From Candidatus Gastranaerophilales bacterium (GTDB lineage: Bacteria; Cyanobacteriota; Vampirovibrionia; Gastranaerophilales; Gastranaerophilaceae), in contig UNSK01000004.1 in NCBI GenBank assembly GCA_900552525.1, positions 15,705 to 79,704 of the forward strand: DNA of 64,000 nucleotides, read 5' to 3'. The position numbers were made by a program, and so were the translations under genes. The notes beneath the pieces were generated by a model, which worked only from the letters and a program-made list of their open reading frames with translations, ran no database searches and was not told the origin of the DNA. Positions 7,473 to 14,334 of this stretch are shown piece after piece (the stretch's first letter is position 1; every line of letters begins with the position of its first letter).

Positions 7473-8945
7473 TTAAGAATAATAAGGTACTTCCATTGAT
7501 GGGATAATCTCATCTTGAAGATTTTGTTTTTTTTGTTTTTCATTATATGTAATGGCAAAAATTAAATACATTATTGCAGTTCTTGTATATCTAAAAACTT
7601 CTAGTGTTGCTGTTTCTAATTGTTCTTTAGATAACACAAAAGCATAATCATGACTTCCAAGCCATATTGAATTTTTGTAATCAGCAATTCTTACCCAATT
7701 ATGTTCAAGATTATTTCTTAATTTTCTCAAGATATTTGCATCTGGGTTTGGGATTTGCCAATTTTTAATATTTGAAATATCTGTTAAATCACATGACAAC
7801 CAAAACAATCCATCTATAAAAGGATTATGAATGTTTTGGAAATGCGTTTGTATCCATGTTGGTTTAAATTCAGTTTTACTTTTACTTTCTATCTCAAAAT
7901 ATTTTTTCAGAAGTAAAATGATGCTATCTAAAATTCCAAAACACAATTTATATGCCGTTTTTACCATTTCTATATTAGTAGAAAAATCATTGTAATCTAA
8001 ACAGCTTGTCAAAAATAAACCTTCTTCAAGCCATTCTGGATACTGCTTAAATAATCCACAATAAGCTATATATCTTGCTTTACAAAATCTATTTTTTATA
8101 TCTGAAAAGGCTACACTTAAAAATGGTCCTTCGCCAATTTTTACGATATAGTTAGGAAATTCTAAGGTATCTTGAGCAGATATTAATTCTTTTGTTATAT
8201 CATTTAATGGGTTAAGAAATAAATTATTTTCTGCACTCCAAGTTCTATAAAGTTTTTCTTCTTTGGTCTTATATTTAATTTGTTTAGCCATTTCTTCAAA
8301 GGATATTACTGTTTCTTCAATATTTTTACCCCAATTTAATAAAGCATTTACCCAAACAGAATTAGAGATTTCAGATTTTATACCTTCATGAAAAATATTA
8401 TTTTTATTCTCTGTTAACGATTTAACCAATTTATATGCTTCATAAGCATAATAACCAGCTTCTTTCTTATCATTCAAATAATCTTTTAGTTCCATAAGAG
8501 TTTTAGCTTTGTTAAAAGGTGCAACAAATATAGAATCAGAGTAAATCACATTATCATAATTAAATGTCCAGAAGTAATTAGCTTCAATATCTCGACAAAA
8601 ACCATGATAGAGGTTCGCAAGATTTGTTTGTATTTCAAAACACATATTATTATTGCCATTTTGTATATATTCATTGAAAGCTCTTCTTATATAATTCAAA
8701 GATTGAACCGCATTTGTAGGGAATTTTTCATTTCTCCAAAGCTTTACATCTTCATTATAAATAGCTGCTCTCGTAGAATATAAGTTTGAAATACAATACC
8801 ATACTTGAGTTAATAGAGGATTTCTATCTAATCTAGACTCTAATTCTTTGAGCTTTTCAATTAACACATCAATTCCCTCAATATTTTTAGTGGAAATTGC
8901 ATAGTCACATTCTCTAGGGAAATTTTTAAGAAAATCTGTATCCAT
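7473..8945 (-). CDS. HEPN domain protein (LA2681-like), candidate RNase effector
   Basis: The 490-residue soluble protein is largely helical, TPR-like in its first 230 residues. Near the C terminus NILRKLRNNLEHNWVRI gives R410-x4-H415, the HEPN ribonuclease signature, within a long helical hairpin. The layout (helical repeats followed by a HEPN domain with R-N-x-L-E-H) is like the LA2681-like HEPN family named in toxin and defence surveys. An AAAGG site precedes the ATG. It is divergent by 79 bases from a class III cyclase-like gene, suggesting a sensor/effector or signal/effector pair. The family assignment is by motif only. Confidence 0.6.
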   Translation of the reverse strand: MDTDFLKNFPRECDYAISTKNIEGIDVLIEKLKELESRLDRNPLLTQVWYCISNLYSTRAAIYNEDVKLWRNEKFPTNAVQSLNYIRRAFNEYIQNGNNNMCFEIQTNLANLYHGFCRDIEANYFWTFNYDNVIYSDSIFVAPFNKAKTLMELKDYLNDKKEAGYYAYEAYKLVKSLTENKNNIFHEGIKSEISNSVWVNALLNWGKNIEETVISFEEMAKQIKYKTKEEKLYRTWSAENNLFLNPLNDITKELISAQDTLEFPNYIVKIGEGPFLSVAFSDIKNRFCKARYIAYCGLFKQYPEWLEEGLFLTSCLDYNDFSTNIEMVKTAYKLCFGILDSIILLLKKYFEIESKSKTEFKPTWIQTHFQNIHNPFIDGLFWLSCDLTDISNIKNWQIPNPDANILRKLRNNLEHNWVRIADYKNSIWLGSHDYAFVLSKEQLETATLEVFRYTRTAIMYLIFAITYNEKQKKQNLQDEIIPSMEVPYYS

Positions 8946-9024
8946 AGCCTTTATTGTATCATAAGATTATTATGATATTCTTCATGTTAATATAATAAGA
9001 AACAGGATACTTAATGGGTGGTAA
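8946..9024. promoter_or_regulatory. Divergent promoter between HEPN and cyclase-like genes
   Basis: This 79-base AT-rich gap must hold both promoters. TATAAT at 8991-8996 serves the rightward gene, whose likely ribosome site is GGGTGGT shortly before 9025. For the leftward gene a TATGAT/TACAAT-like -10 is present but its -35 is poor. ATCATAAGATTATTATGAT (8958-8976) is an imperfect palindrome and could be a shared operator. Confidence 0.4.
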
Positions 9025-9795
9025 ATGGTAATTAGAACAGCAGGAATGCGTGAACCTAAAACAAATTATAAACAGTCAAAGTATTGTATTGCATATTTGG
9101 ATATACTTGGCGGAAAAAATTTAATCTGCAAAGATTCTGATAATACTTTTTTAAACCATCTAAATATGTTTTTTGAAGATGCCATTTGTGAAGCAGAAAC
9201 GGCAAATATCTTTGATAATAAGGATATTATTGTTAAATTCTTTTCAGACAATATTTTATTGGCAATTAAACTTAACAATAGTGATACAAATAGAACAAAC
9301 AAACTTACAAAATTACTAAATATAGTAGGAAATATCCAAATTGAAATCTTAGAATATGGTTACTTAATGCGTGGAGCAATCGTTGAGGGAGAATTTTATC
9401 ACAATAATAAATTTGTATATGGAAAAGCATTAGTTGAGGCTGTAAATATTGAAGAAAACATTGCAATTTATCCTAGAATTATTATACAAAAACAAATACA
9501 AGAAGTAACACCTCATTATTGTTATCAAGATGCTGATGGTGAGTATTATCTAAATAGTTTTCTTTATTGCTCAGGGTTGTCTTATGTGAGATTTAAAAAT
9601 AGTTTATTGGATATGTTAAAGAAATATGCTAATAATCAAAAGATAATGCAGAAAATAATTTGGGCAATTACCTATTACAATAAGTATTATAGTAATCCGT
9701 ATTCTTTTAATACGGTTGGTGTTCAATTAATTACAGAAAAAGAAATTAATGACATAATTAGTAAGACTTCTGCTAAATGTTATACAAACTTATGA
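9025..9795 (+). CDS. Class III nucleotide cyclase-like protein
   Basis: The 256-residue protein shows a pattern typical of the adenylate/guanylate cyclase fold. YLDILGG (Asp26) stands where the first metal-binding Asp sits. KFFSDNILLA (Asp75) fits the second metal-binding Asp in the beta hairpin. RGAIVEG (116-122) followed by YGKALVEAVNIEEN (132-145) matches the R-x-G-I-x-x-G and Y-G-x-x-V-N-x-A-x-x-x-E region. There is no membrane or sensor domain. Such stand-alone cyclases in islands include Pycsar-type defence enzymes; the effector could be the adjacent HEPN protein. An alternative start is 9046. Catalytic activity is not proven by motifs. Confidence 0.55.
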   Translation: MVIRTAGMREPKTNYKQSKYCIAYLDILGGKNLICKDSDNTFLNHLNMFFEDAICEAETANIFDNKDIIVKFFSDNILLAIKLNNSDTNRTNKLTKLLNIVGNIQIEILEYGYLMRGAIVEGEFYHNNKFVYGKALVEAVNIEENIAIYPRIIIQKQIQEVTPHYCYQDADGEYYLNSFLYCSGLSYVRFKNSLLDMLKKYANNQKIMQKIIWAITYYNKYYSNPYSFNTVGVQLITEKEINDIISKTSAKCYTNL

Positions 9796-9896
9796 AAACA
9801 TTTCCTACCAAGGTATGATGAAAGAATTTTATGCATTTGGTTATCATAATACTTGATTTCGATTATTAGTTATGATACATTTAGCTTGTCAATTTC

Positions 9897-9993
9897 ATTA
9901 TGTAATTATTATGTAATTGACGTTAGAACTTTTAAAAATTCATAGACGTAATTAAACGAATTGGAAACCTGAAAAAAGGCGTCCTAATTACGT
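9897..9993. repeat. Direct and inverted repeats near the island end
   Basis: ATTATGTAATT occurs twice in tandem (9897-9907 and 9908-9918). ACGTAATTA (9946-9954) is repeated in inverse as TAATTACGT (9985-9993). The 220 bases between the cyclase-like gene and the tRNA piece hold no open frame. Such repeats beside an attachment site are what integrase or excisionase arm sites look like. Confidence 0.4.
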
Positions 9994-10029
9994 TTAAAGA
10001 CGGTTAAAGATATAGGATGACAGAGCTGT

Positions 10030-10081
10030 GAACTCGCTTGGGACGAGGGGGTCGCACGTTCGAATCGTGTCATCCCGACCA
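10030..10081 (+). tRNA. tRNA-Pro (UGG) 3' portion: attachment-site remnant
   Basis: From the 5' side of the anticodon stem onward this is a clean tRNA-Pro: anticodon loop CTTGGGA with UGG, stem CTCG/CGAG, variable GGGTC, T-arm GCACG-TTCGAAT-CGTGT, acceptor strand CATCCCG, discriminator A and encoded CCA (10079-10081). The expected 5' acceptor (CGGGATG) and D-arm are missing. Upstream there is only GGATG (10015-10019), which can pair with CATCC but leaves no room for a D-arm. The best reading is a displaced 3' fragment left by island integration; a decayed D-armless copy is the alternative. It is unlikely to be a working tRNA. Confidence 0.65.
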
Positions 10082-10087
10082 TTTAAA

Positions 10088-10113
10088 AAAGAAGCTCCAG
10101 GGCTTCTTTTTTT
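10088..10113 (+). terminator. Rho-independent terminator after the tRNA piece
   Basis: GAAGC (10091-10095) pairs with GCTTC (10102-10106), extended by A/T pairs, and is followed by a run of seven T. It probably served the original tRNA-Pro gene. Confidence 0.8.
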
Positions 10114-10118
10114 ATGTG

Positions 10119-10631
10119 TTAATCATGCGGTACCGGTCCGTGAAGGCGTTTATACAGGTTCATTATATATTCATCATACTTTTTACCCTTAATTAGTCCC
10201 TTAAAGACCTCTGCTACAAATTCACGGCCGTCATCCTTTTTTACAGCATATTCAGAAACATCTTCTTTAATTTTTTCCAGATTTGCAGTTTTCCAGATTT
10301 CTCTGCACTCTTTGAGCGGCGGTATATTCTGAAAATGGAGCCAGTGCCCGATTTCATGAAAAAGAGCATCGAATCTTTCTTCAAGCGGTTTTTTTATATT
10401 TGCCTTGGAAATAAAAAGGTATAATTTATCAAAAACTTTTATACAGCTGGATTGTTTTATAAACTTTGGCCGAAATGCGATTTTAGAGGGCAGACTGTCA
10501 ACTTTTCCGGACAGGAGTTTTAGTCCTTCTTCCTGATAACGCTTAGTTTCGGCATTATTTCTATTAATGTACAGAAGCGAATTATATAAACATTTATACT
10601 TCAAAGCAGTTATTCTTGATGAAATTCTCAT
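10119..10631 (-). CDS. Putative zinc metallopeptidase (HExxH)
   Basis: The 170-residue protein contains HEIGHWLH (His92, Glu93, His96), the zincin core, and a downstream REFVAEVF in which Glu137 or Glu141 may be the third ligand, as in gluzincins. No signal peptide is apparent, so it may act in the cytoplasm. It is the last gene of a minus-strand operon; its ATG overlaps the stop of the acyltransferase-like gene by 4 bases. I do not recognise a specific family; the anthrax lethal-factor-like and ImmA-like groups are possibilities. Confidence 0.6.
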   Translation of the reverse strand: MRISSRITALKYKCLYNSLLYINRNNAETKRYQEEGLKLLSGKVDSLPSKIAFRPKFIKQSSCIKVFDKLYLFISKANIKKPLEERFDALFHEIGHWLHFQNIPPLKECREIWKTANLEKIKEDVSEYAVKKDDGREFVAEVFKGLIKGKKYDEYIMNLYKRLHGPVPHD

Positions 10632-11584
10632 ATTTTGTAAATCTTTTTGTCATCTTTGTTTAAATCCTGTTTTGCTTCTTTAGAGCAGCATTCAAGGTTT
10701 TTCATTAGTATTCCAGAAATAAAAGGTACGACATTACTGATTTGTACGGGTTTTCCACTTTCCGTAAGCATTATACTATCGTTATCTTCCCATAGAGTTT
10801 TTAAATCGGCGTCAAAAAACGGAGAGTCTGCATTTCCTTTTCCTGCAAAGTAATTTCCGTCTTTTTTGCTGAAAATAACTTCATCTCCAATATGAATTGC
10901 GCTTTCTTTCTTGTTATGTGCAAAGCCGAGCGGAATAACTTTTATTTTGTCCCTGACTTCTAGAACTTTTTTGATTATTGCGGAAACTCCCGGCTGGAAT
11001 TTGTATTTCATAGGCAGGAATGTCAAGGCAGCCAGAGCACCTTCAGGAAAAATAAACAGGTTTGTTTTTCCGTCGATAATTTGTTTTGCTAAATTTTTAA
11101 TTACCGAAGCATTCTTGAACTGCTTATCCTTGTCCGCTAAACCTGCGTAGACCGGTACAACCCCCATCCACTCAAGTTCTTTTCCGCCGTCTTTAGCTTT
11201 TTTAAGAACTCCTGTGTTAGCTAAAATTTTACTTCTTGGACAGGTTTCAGCTTTAGAGTGGTAAATATATTCCCTGTAAAGCAGGGTATTAAAGAATTTT
11301 GCTGCATTAATATCTCTGCCCTGAGTTGTGGTGTGGTTCATTATGAAAATGTATGGTTCGTCAGATTGAACAATTTTTTGCAGCCTGCCAGTTTCAACAT
11401 TAATTTCAACAACTTCTTTGCACCAATTTTTTACGCGGTTATAAATATATTTGATATAATCAGCAGAATTGACGTCAAGCTTTTTATAAGCAGACGCAGC
11501 ATTATTAGAGAGGAGGGCAGAACCTTTAAAGCTCTGCCCCCTGTAATAATTGTTATTATTAATTCCTGAAATCGGTAATATCAT
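10628..11584 (-). CDS. PlsC-like acyltransferase with atypical motif
   Basis: The protein of about 318 residues has PlsC-type blocks. IMNHTTTQGRD resembles the catalytic block but spaces His and Asp by six residues instead of four. IFPEGALAALTFLPM...QPGVSAI matches the FPEG block, and IPLGFAH the later block. The family moves acyl groups onto glycerol phosphate or related acceptors. The N terminus, SGINNNNYYRGQSFKGSAL, has an SFKG element like the FG elements of the two preceding small proteins. The start at 11584 lies three bases after the upstream stop; a start at 11599 would overlap it. Confidence 0.6.
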   Translation of the reverse strand: MILPISGINNNNYYRGQSFKGSALLSNNAASAYKKLDVNSADYIKYIYNRVKNWCKEVVEINVETGRLQKIVQSDEPYIFIMNHTTTQGRDINAAKFFNTLLYREYIYHSKAETCPRSKILANTGVLKKAKDGGKELEWMGVVPVYAGLADKDKQFKNASVIKNLAKQIIDGKTNLFIFPEGALAALTFLPMKYKFQPGVSAIIKKVLEVRDKIKVIPLGFAHNKKESAIHIGDEVIFSKKDGNYFAGKGNADSPFFDADLKTLWEDNDSIMLTESGKPVQISNVVPFISGILMKNLECCSKEAKQDLNKDDKKIYKI

Positions 11585-11586
11585 CT

Positions 11587-11814
11587 CTAGCAATCGCAAT
11601 CATCACCGCAGCAGATAGAATCACAAGGATTCCAGCCTTCGTCGTTACCTTTGATAACTTCATCTTCAACAGCTTTATCAGGTTTTGAAAGACCTTTTAC
11701 AAAAGTATCAGCAGCCAGACCTGCTCCAGCAGCAGTCATAAGACCAGCAGCAGCTTTTTTTACAAATTGTTGTTTGTTACCGAATGTTGTTACACCAATA
11801 GCATTGATTTTCAT
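11587..11814 (-). CDS. Small protein with N-terminal TTFGNK and Cys-rich tail
   Basis: The 75-residue product starts MKINAIGVTTFGNKQQF, has an Ala/Gly-rich middle stretch (AAAGLMTAAGAGLAADTF) that could insert in or lie on a membrane, and ends in a cluster CDSICCGDDCDC able to bind metal. GAAAGGAAAAG fixes the ATG at 11814. It sits between another F-G-x-K protein and the PlsC-like gene in one operon. The function is unknown to me. The combination of F-G-x-K start and Cys tail is unusual. Confidence 0.6.
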   Translation of the reverse strand: MKINAIGVTTFGNKQQFVKKAAAGLMTAAGAGLAADTFVKGLSKPDKAVEDEVIKGNDEGWNPCDSICCGDDCDC

Positions 11815-11838
11815 TGTTTTTCTTTTCCTTTCTTCCAT

Positions 11839-12051
11839 TTAGGATGGTAATTTTATACTTTTCCTCACTTTAATAATTTTAGATAATACTGCAGAAAAAA
11901 ATAGCGGGATTATGATTATACGTTTAGCGTTAATGCAGGTTTTTCTGCAAATTTGGCCGGCATATTTGGGCAGAGGAGTATTTTCAGCTGTCCTGTTTTC
12001 AAATTGAATTTTTGCACCAAAATTAGTATTTGTTATGCCATGTATATTCAT
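11839..12051 (-). CDS. Small protein with N-terminal NFGAK motif
   Basis: The 70-residue product begins MNIHGITNTNFGAKIQF and carries one likely membrane segment (IIIIPLFFSAVLSKII) near the C terminus, followed by a basic end. It is the first gene of the four-gene minus-strand operon; the next start is 24 bases on. A TG-C-TAAAAT extended -10 lies 12 bases before the ATG, leaving a very short leader. No known family. Confidence 0.5.
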   Translation of the reverse strand: MNIHGITNTNFGAKIQFENRTAENTPLPKYAGQICRKTCINAKRIIIIPLFFSAVLSKIIKVRKSIKLPS

Positions 12052-12138
12052 ATCTTAAGTATGATTTTAGCATAGGTTTTGCGAACTTCAAGAAAAGTAT
12101 ATACGATTTTTATAAAAATTTACATTAAATATAGGAGT

Positions 12139-12936
12139 TTATTTTTTATTATTTACGCGTTTATCAAAAATTTTCTGTGCAGCGAGCGTGCCACCGAATA
12201 GTGAGAAAAAAATCACCGGTATTCTGTAGGCTGATTTTAAATTTTTAGTTAGTGCACTGGATACTGATAAGAATAGAAGTGGGACAAGTGTATCATTTAC
12301 AAGGTAACCGGTTGTGTGTTTAAGTCTTTTGTCAAACTCTCTATCTTTTGCGATTTCTATGGCATCGGCTCCTATCATTCCAGCAGAGAGAAACCGCATC
12401 TTTGGCATATCTGTCACACTGGTGTAGAAAATATCTCTTGTATTTTCATCTGTGAATTTAGCGATATTACTGTCTATGTAGATTGCGAATTTATTTTTTT
12501 CAGGATTTTTTCTATTGTATTTAGGCTGTTGAAAATCTGTTTTTGATAATAGATAATCTGCTCCGAGTGCACCCAATATACCTGCAGCTGTTGACATAAA
12601 CCCTGCTGTGAGTTCTTTAATTATTTCAGTAGTGTAGCTTATTGAGCTTTTAACTCCTCTGTGAATACTTGAATCGTTAATTTTTTTTGATATTTCCGTG
12701 ACAGCATTATTATAAATTTTTGATTTCCCAATTTTGTTGGAAATTCCGTGGTTTGCAAGCATTCCCAGTGCTGCACCTGAAAGCACTACACAATCTTTGA
12801 TGAGAAATCTGTCTTTGTATTTAGGGCTCGCATTTTTATAATCCTTGTATGTTTTGTAACATCCGCTTGTAATGAAAAGGGATGTGGAGAGTACTGATGA
12901 AGAAAGCAGCTTGTCAACAAGGATATTTGTTTTCAT
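12139..12936 (-). CDS. Hypothetical membrane protein, 265 aa
   Basis: Four or so hydrophobic, Gly/Ala/Ser-rich segments are visible (about 48-66, 112-134, 208-228 and 236-258), separated by polar stretches such as KKINDSSIHRG. There is no signal peptide cleavage site and no recognised catalytic motif. It stands alone, separated from the prepilin-like gene by a strong terminator. I cannot assign a function; proteins of this look are common in this lineage in my reading. Confidence 0.5.
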   Translation of the reverse strand: MKTNILVDKLLSSSVLSTSLFITSGCYKTYKDYKNASPKYKDRFLIKDCVVLSGAALGMLANHGISNKIGKSKIYNNAVTEISKKINDSSIHRGVKSSISYTTEIIKELTAGFMSTAAGILGALGADYLLSKTDFQQPKYNRKNPEKNKFAIYIDSNIAKFTDENTRDIFYTSVTDMPKMRFLSAGMIGADAIEIAKDREFDKRLKHTTGYLVNDTLVPLLFLSVSSALTKNLKSAYRIPVIFFSLFGGTLAAQKIFDKRVNNKK

Positions 12937-12942
12937 ATATTA

Positions 12943-12980
12943 ATAAAAGCATGAAAAAAAAAATTTTTTCATGCTTTTAT
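12943..12980. terminator. Bidirectional Rho-independent terminator
   Basis: ATAAAAGCATGAAAAAA (12943-12959) and TTTTTTCATGCTTTTAT (12964-12980) are perfect inverted repeats with A- and T-runs at the centre. It lies downstream of the prepilin-like gene on the minus strand. Confidence 0.8.
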
Positions 12981-12991
12981 TTTGACTTTGT

Positions 12992-14101
12992 TTATTGACG
13001 TAATCGTTCGTTAACTTTTTCAATTCCATTAGCCATATTTTTATTAAAATTTTTCAAAGTAGTATCAACAAGTTTTTTTACATCTATACGTGCTTTTCCT
13101 TTACTTGATAAACCTCTGGCGCCTCTGCCTGTAATCATACCATCAGAGTTAAGAGCTTGTGTTACCGCGTCGCTGTACGCAGAGTTAAAAATATCTGAAA
13201 ATTCGTCAGTATAAATAATTCCTTGTGACTTTAACTGAGATTCGACGATTTTATTTAGTTGAGGTTTTAGAGAACCATTGAGTAGTTGACAGGCCTTTTC
13301 GTATGCTTTCTCTTTTGAGCCACTCCAACCTTTGCCGCGTTCATATATTTCTCCTGTACCATAACCATTTATGGAAGAATAATTGATTTCATTACTATCA
13401 ATTTTAATTTCAATTTCAATAGTAATACTACCGCCGCCGCCAGAACCATTGGAATCATCCTTGGAATTGCTGTCTTCTGAGTTGTCTGAAGAATTTGTAT
13501 CATTGTTAACAGCCGGCAAATCAGGCATATCTACAGGGTTATTTGAAACTGTACCATCCTGATAAACATATATTTTGTACCTGTCATAACCCTCTTTATT
13601 TGGCTTTTTCGCACCATTTGTGTCTATCTGAATTATACCGGGTGTTTTTAAATCTTTGAACTCTGTAACAGGTAGAACCCAAACAACTCCGTCGTTTGTT
13701 GTAAGCGTAGCTTTCCCATCAAGACTGGCATTAGCACTGCAGCTTACTGAAGAAACTACATTTAATTTGGCGGCAAAAAGTCCACAAAACTTTGTTGGAC
13801 CCTCATATTTTTTGCCTTCATAAATAACCCATTCAGTATTGCCAAAAAACTGAGGAGCATTCTTGCTGTCAACTTCCGGATACAGATCCTCATCATGTAC
13901 CATAGAAGGAACTAGACGCGTAGTAAGGTTGTATGCCTTTTTAAACATACGTGCTTCTCTATCCGGTATAATCTTTTTTAGTACCTGTAAACACAGTACT
14001 GCAATTACAATTACACAAGCTACAACAATAAGAACTTCTGCAAGAGAAAATCCTTTTGCCTGTGTGTTTGTCTGTACGATAAATGGTGTGTTTCCGCTCA
14101 T
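12992..14101 (-). CDS. Prepilin-type (type II/IV pseudopilin-like) secreted protein
   Basis: The 369-residue protein opens with a leader ending KG and continues FSLAEVLIVVACVIVIAVLCLQVL: a class III prepilin peptidase site with Glu at +5 and a long hydrophobic helix. The body contains a pilin-like domain with two cysteines, a low-complexity linker rich in Asn, Ser, Asp and Gly (about 200-225, with GSGGGG), and a helical C-terminal domain with GRGARGL. Known relatives assemble as minor pilins or pseudopilins; this long form may carry a functional head. AGGAAAGGA fixes the start. No assembly machinery is adjacent, though a GspE-like gene lies at 41.3 kb. Confidence 0.75.
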   Translation of the reverse strand: MSGNTPFIVQTNTQAKGFSLAEVLIVVACVIVIAVLCLQVLKKIIPDREARMFKKAYNLTTRLVPSMVHDEDLYPEVDSKNAPQFFGNTEWVIYEGKKYEGPTKFCGLFAAKLNVVSSVSCSANASLDGKATLTTNDGVVWVLPVTEFKDLKTPGIIQIDTNGAKKPNKEGYDRYKIYVYQDGTVSNNPVDMPDLPAVNNDTNSSDNSEDSNSKDDSNGSGGGGSITIEIEIKIDSNEINYSSINGYGTGEIYERGKGWSGSKEKAYEKACQLLNGSLKPQLNKIVESQLKSQGIIYTDEFSDIFNSAYSDAVTQALNSDGMITGRGARGLSSKGKARIDVKKLVDTTLKNFNKNMANGIEKVNERLRQ

Positions 14102-14118
14102 GCTATCCTTTCCTTTCT

Positions 14119-14150
14119 TAACATAACATTTCTATTAAAATGTTATGTTA
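14119..14150. repeat. Palindromic repeat, copy A
   Basis: TAACATAACATTT (14119-14131) pairs perfectly with AAATGTTATGTTA (14138-14150) around the loop CTATTA. The core is shared, in inverse orientation, with the copy at 14241-14272. It lies in the leader of the prepilin-like gene, just upstream of its ribosome site. Confidence 0.7.
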
Positions 14151-14240
14151 TCAGGCAGGATAAGACATACACACAGAATAATAATGCTGTAAAAATTCAA
14201 TACAAAGTAATAAGCGTAGAATATAATAGCAATTTAAAAT

Positions 14241-14272
14241 ATATATAACATTCTAATAGAAATGTTATATAT
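14241..14272. repeat. Palindromic repeat, copy B (inverted)
   Basis: ATATATAACATT (14241-14252) pairs perfectly with AATGTTATATAT (14261-14272). Read on the minus strand its core TAACATTTCTATTA is identical to copy A. The two copies frame about 90 bases of AT-rich DNA between the divergent prepilin-like and permease genes. Confidence 0.7.
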
Positions 14273-14334
14273 TATGACTAATATAATTATAACGTATTTT
14301 TTACACAATGCAATATATGGATTATAATAGCAAT

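Larger units (their letters stand above)
1..10081. mobile_element. Integrated genomic island (right part), ending in tRNA-Pro
   Basis: The stretch carries accessory genes only: a serine recombinase, a phage-type adenine methyltransferase, HNH and Mrr-type nucleases, two Rx4H (HEPN-like) proteins, a cyclase-like protein and small regulators. It stops at a 3' piece of a tRNA-Pro gene that is followed by a terminator and then by ordinary chromosomal genes. Integration into the 3' end of a tRNA gene is the classic habit of tyrosine-integrase islands. The left end, the intact tRNA and the integrase would lie outside the window. The recombinase at 1985-2578 is resolvase-sized and is unlikely to be the integrase. 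The island as one unit is an inference. Confidence 0.6.

Noticed and set aside
9897..9918. A CRISPR array or satellite
   Set aside because: Only two copies of an 11-base direct repeat are present without spacers. No CRISPR array or cas gene was seen anywhere in the window.
10001..10081. A complete tRNA-Pro gene
   Set aside because: The 5' acceptor strand and D-arm do not match; only CGG at 10001 or GGATG at 10015 could pair with the 3' acceptor, and neither leaves a proper D-arm.
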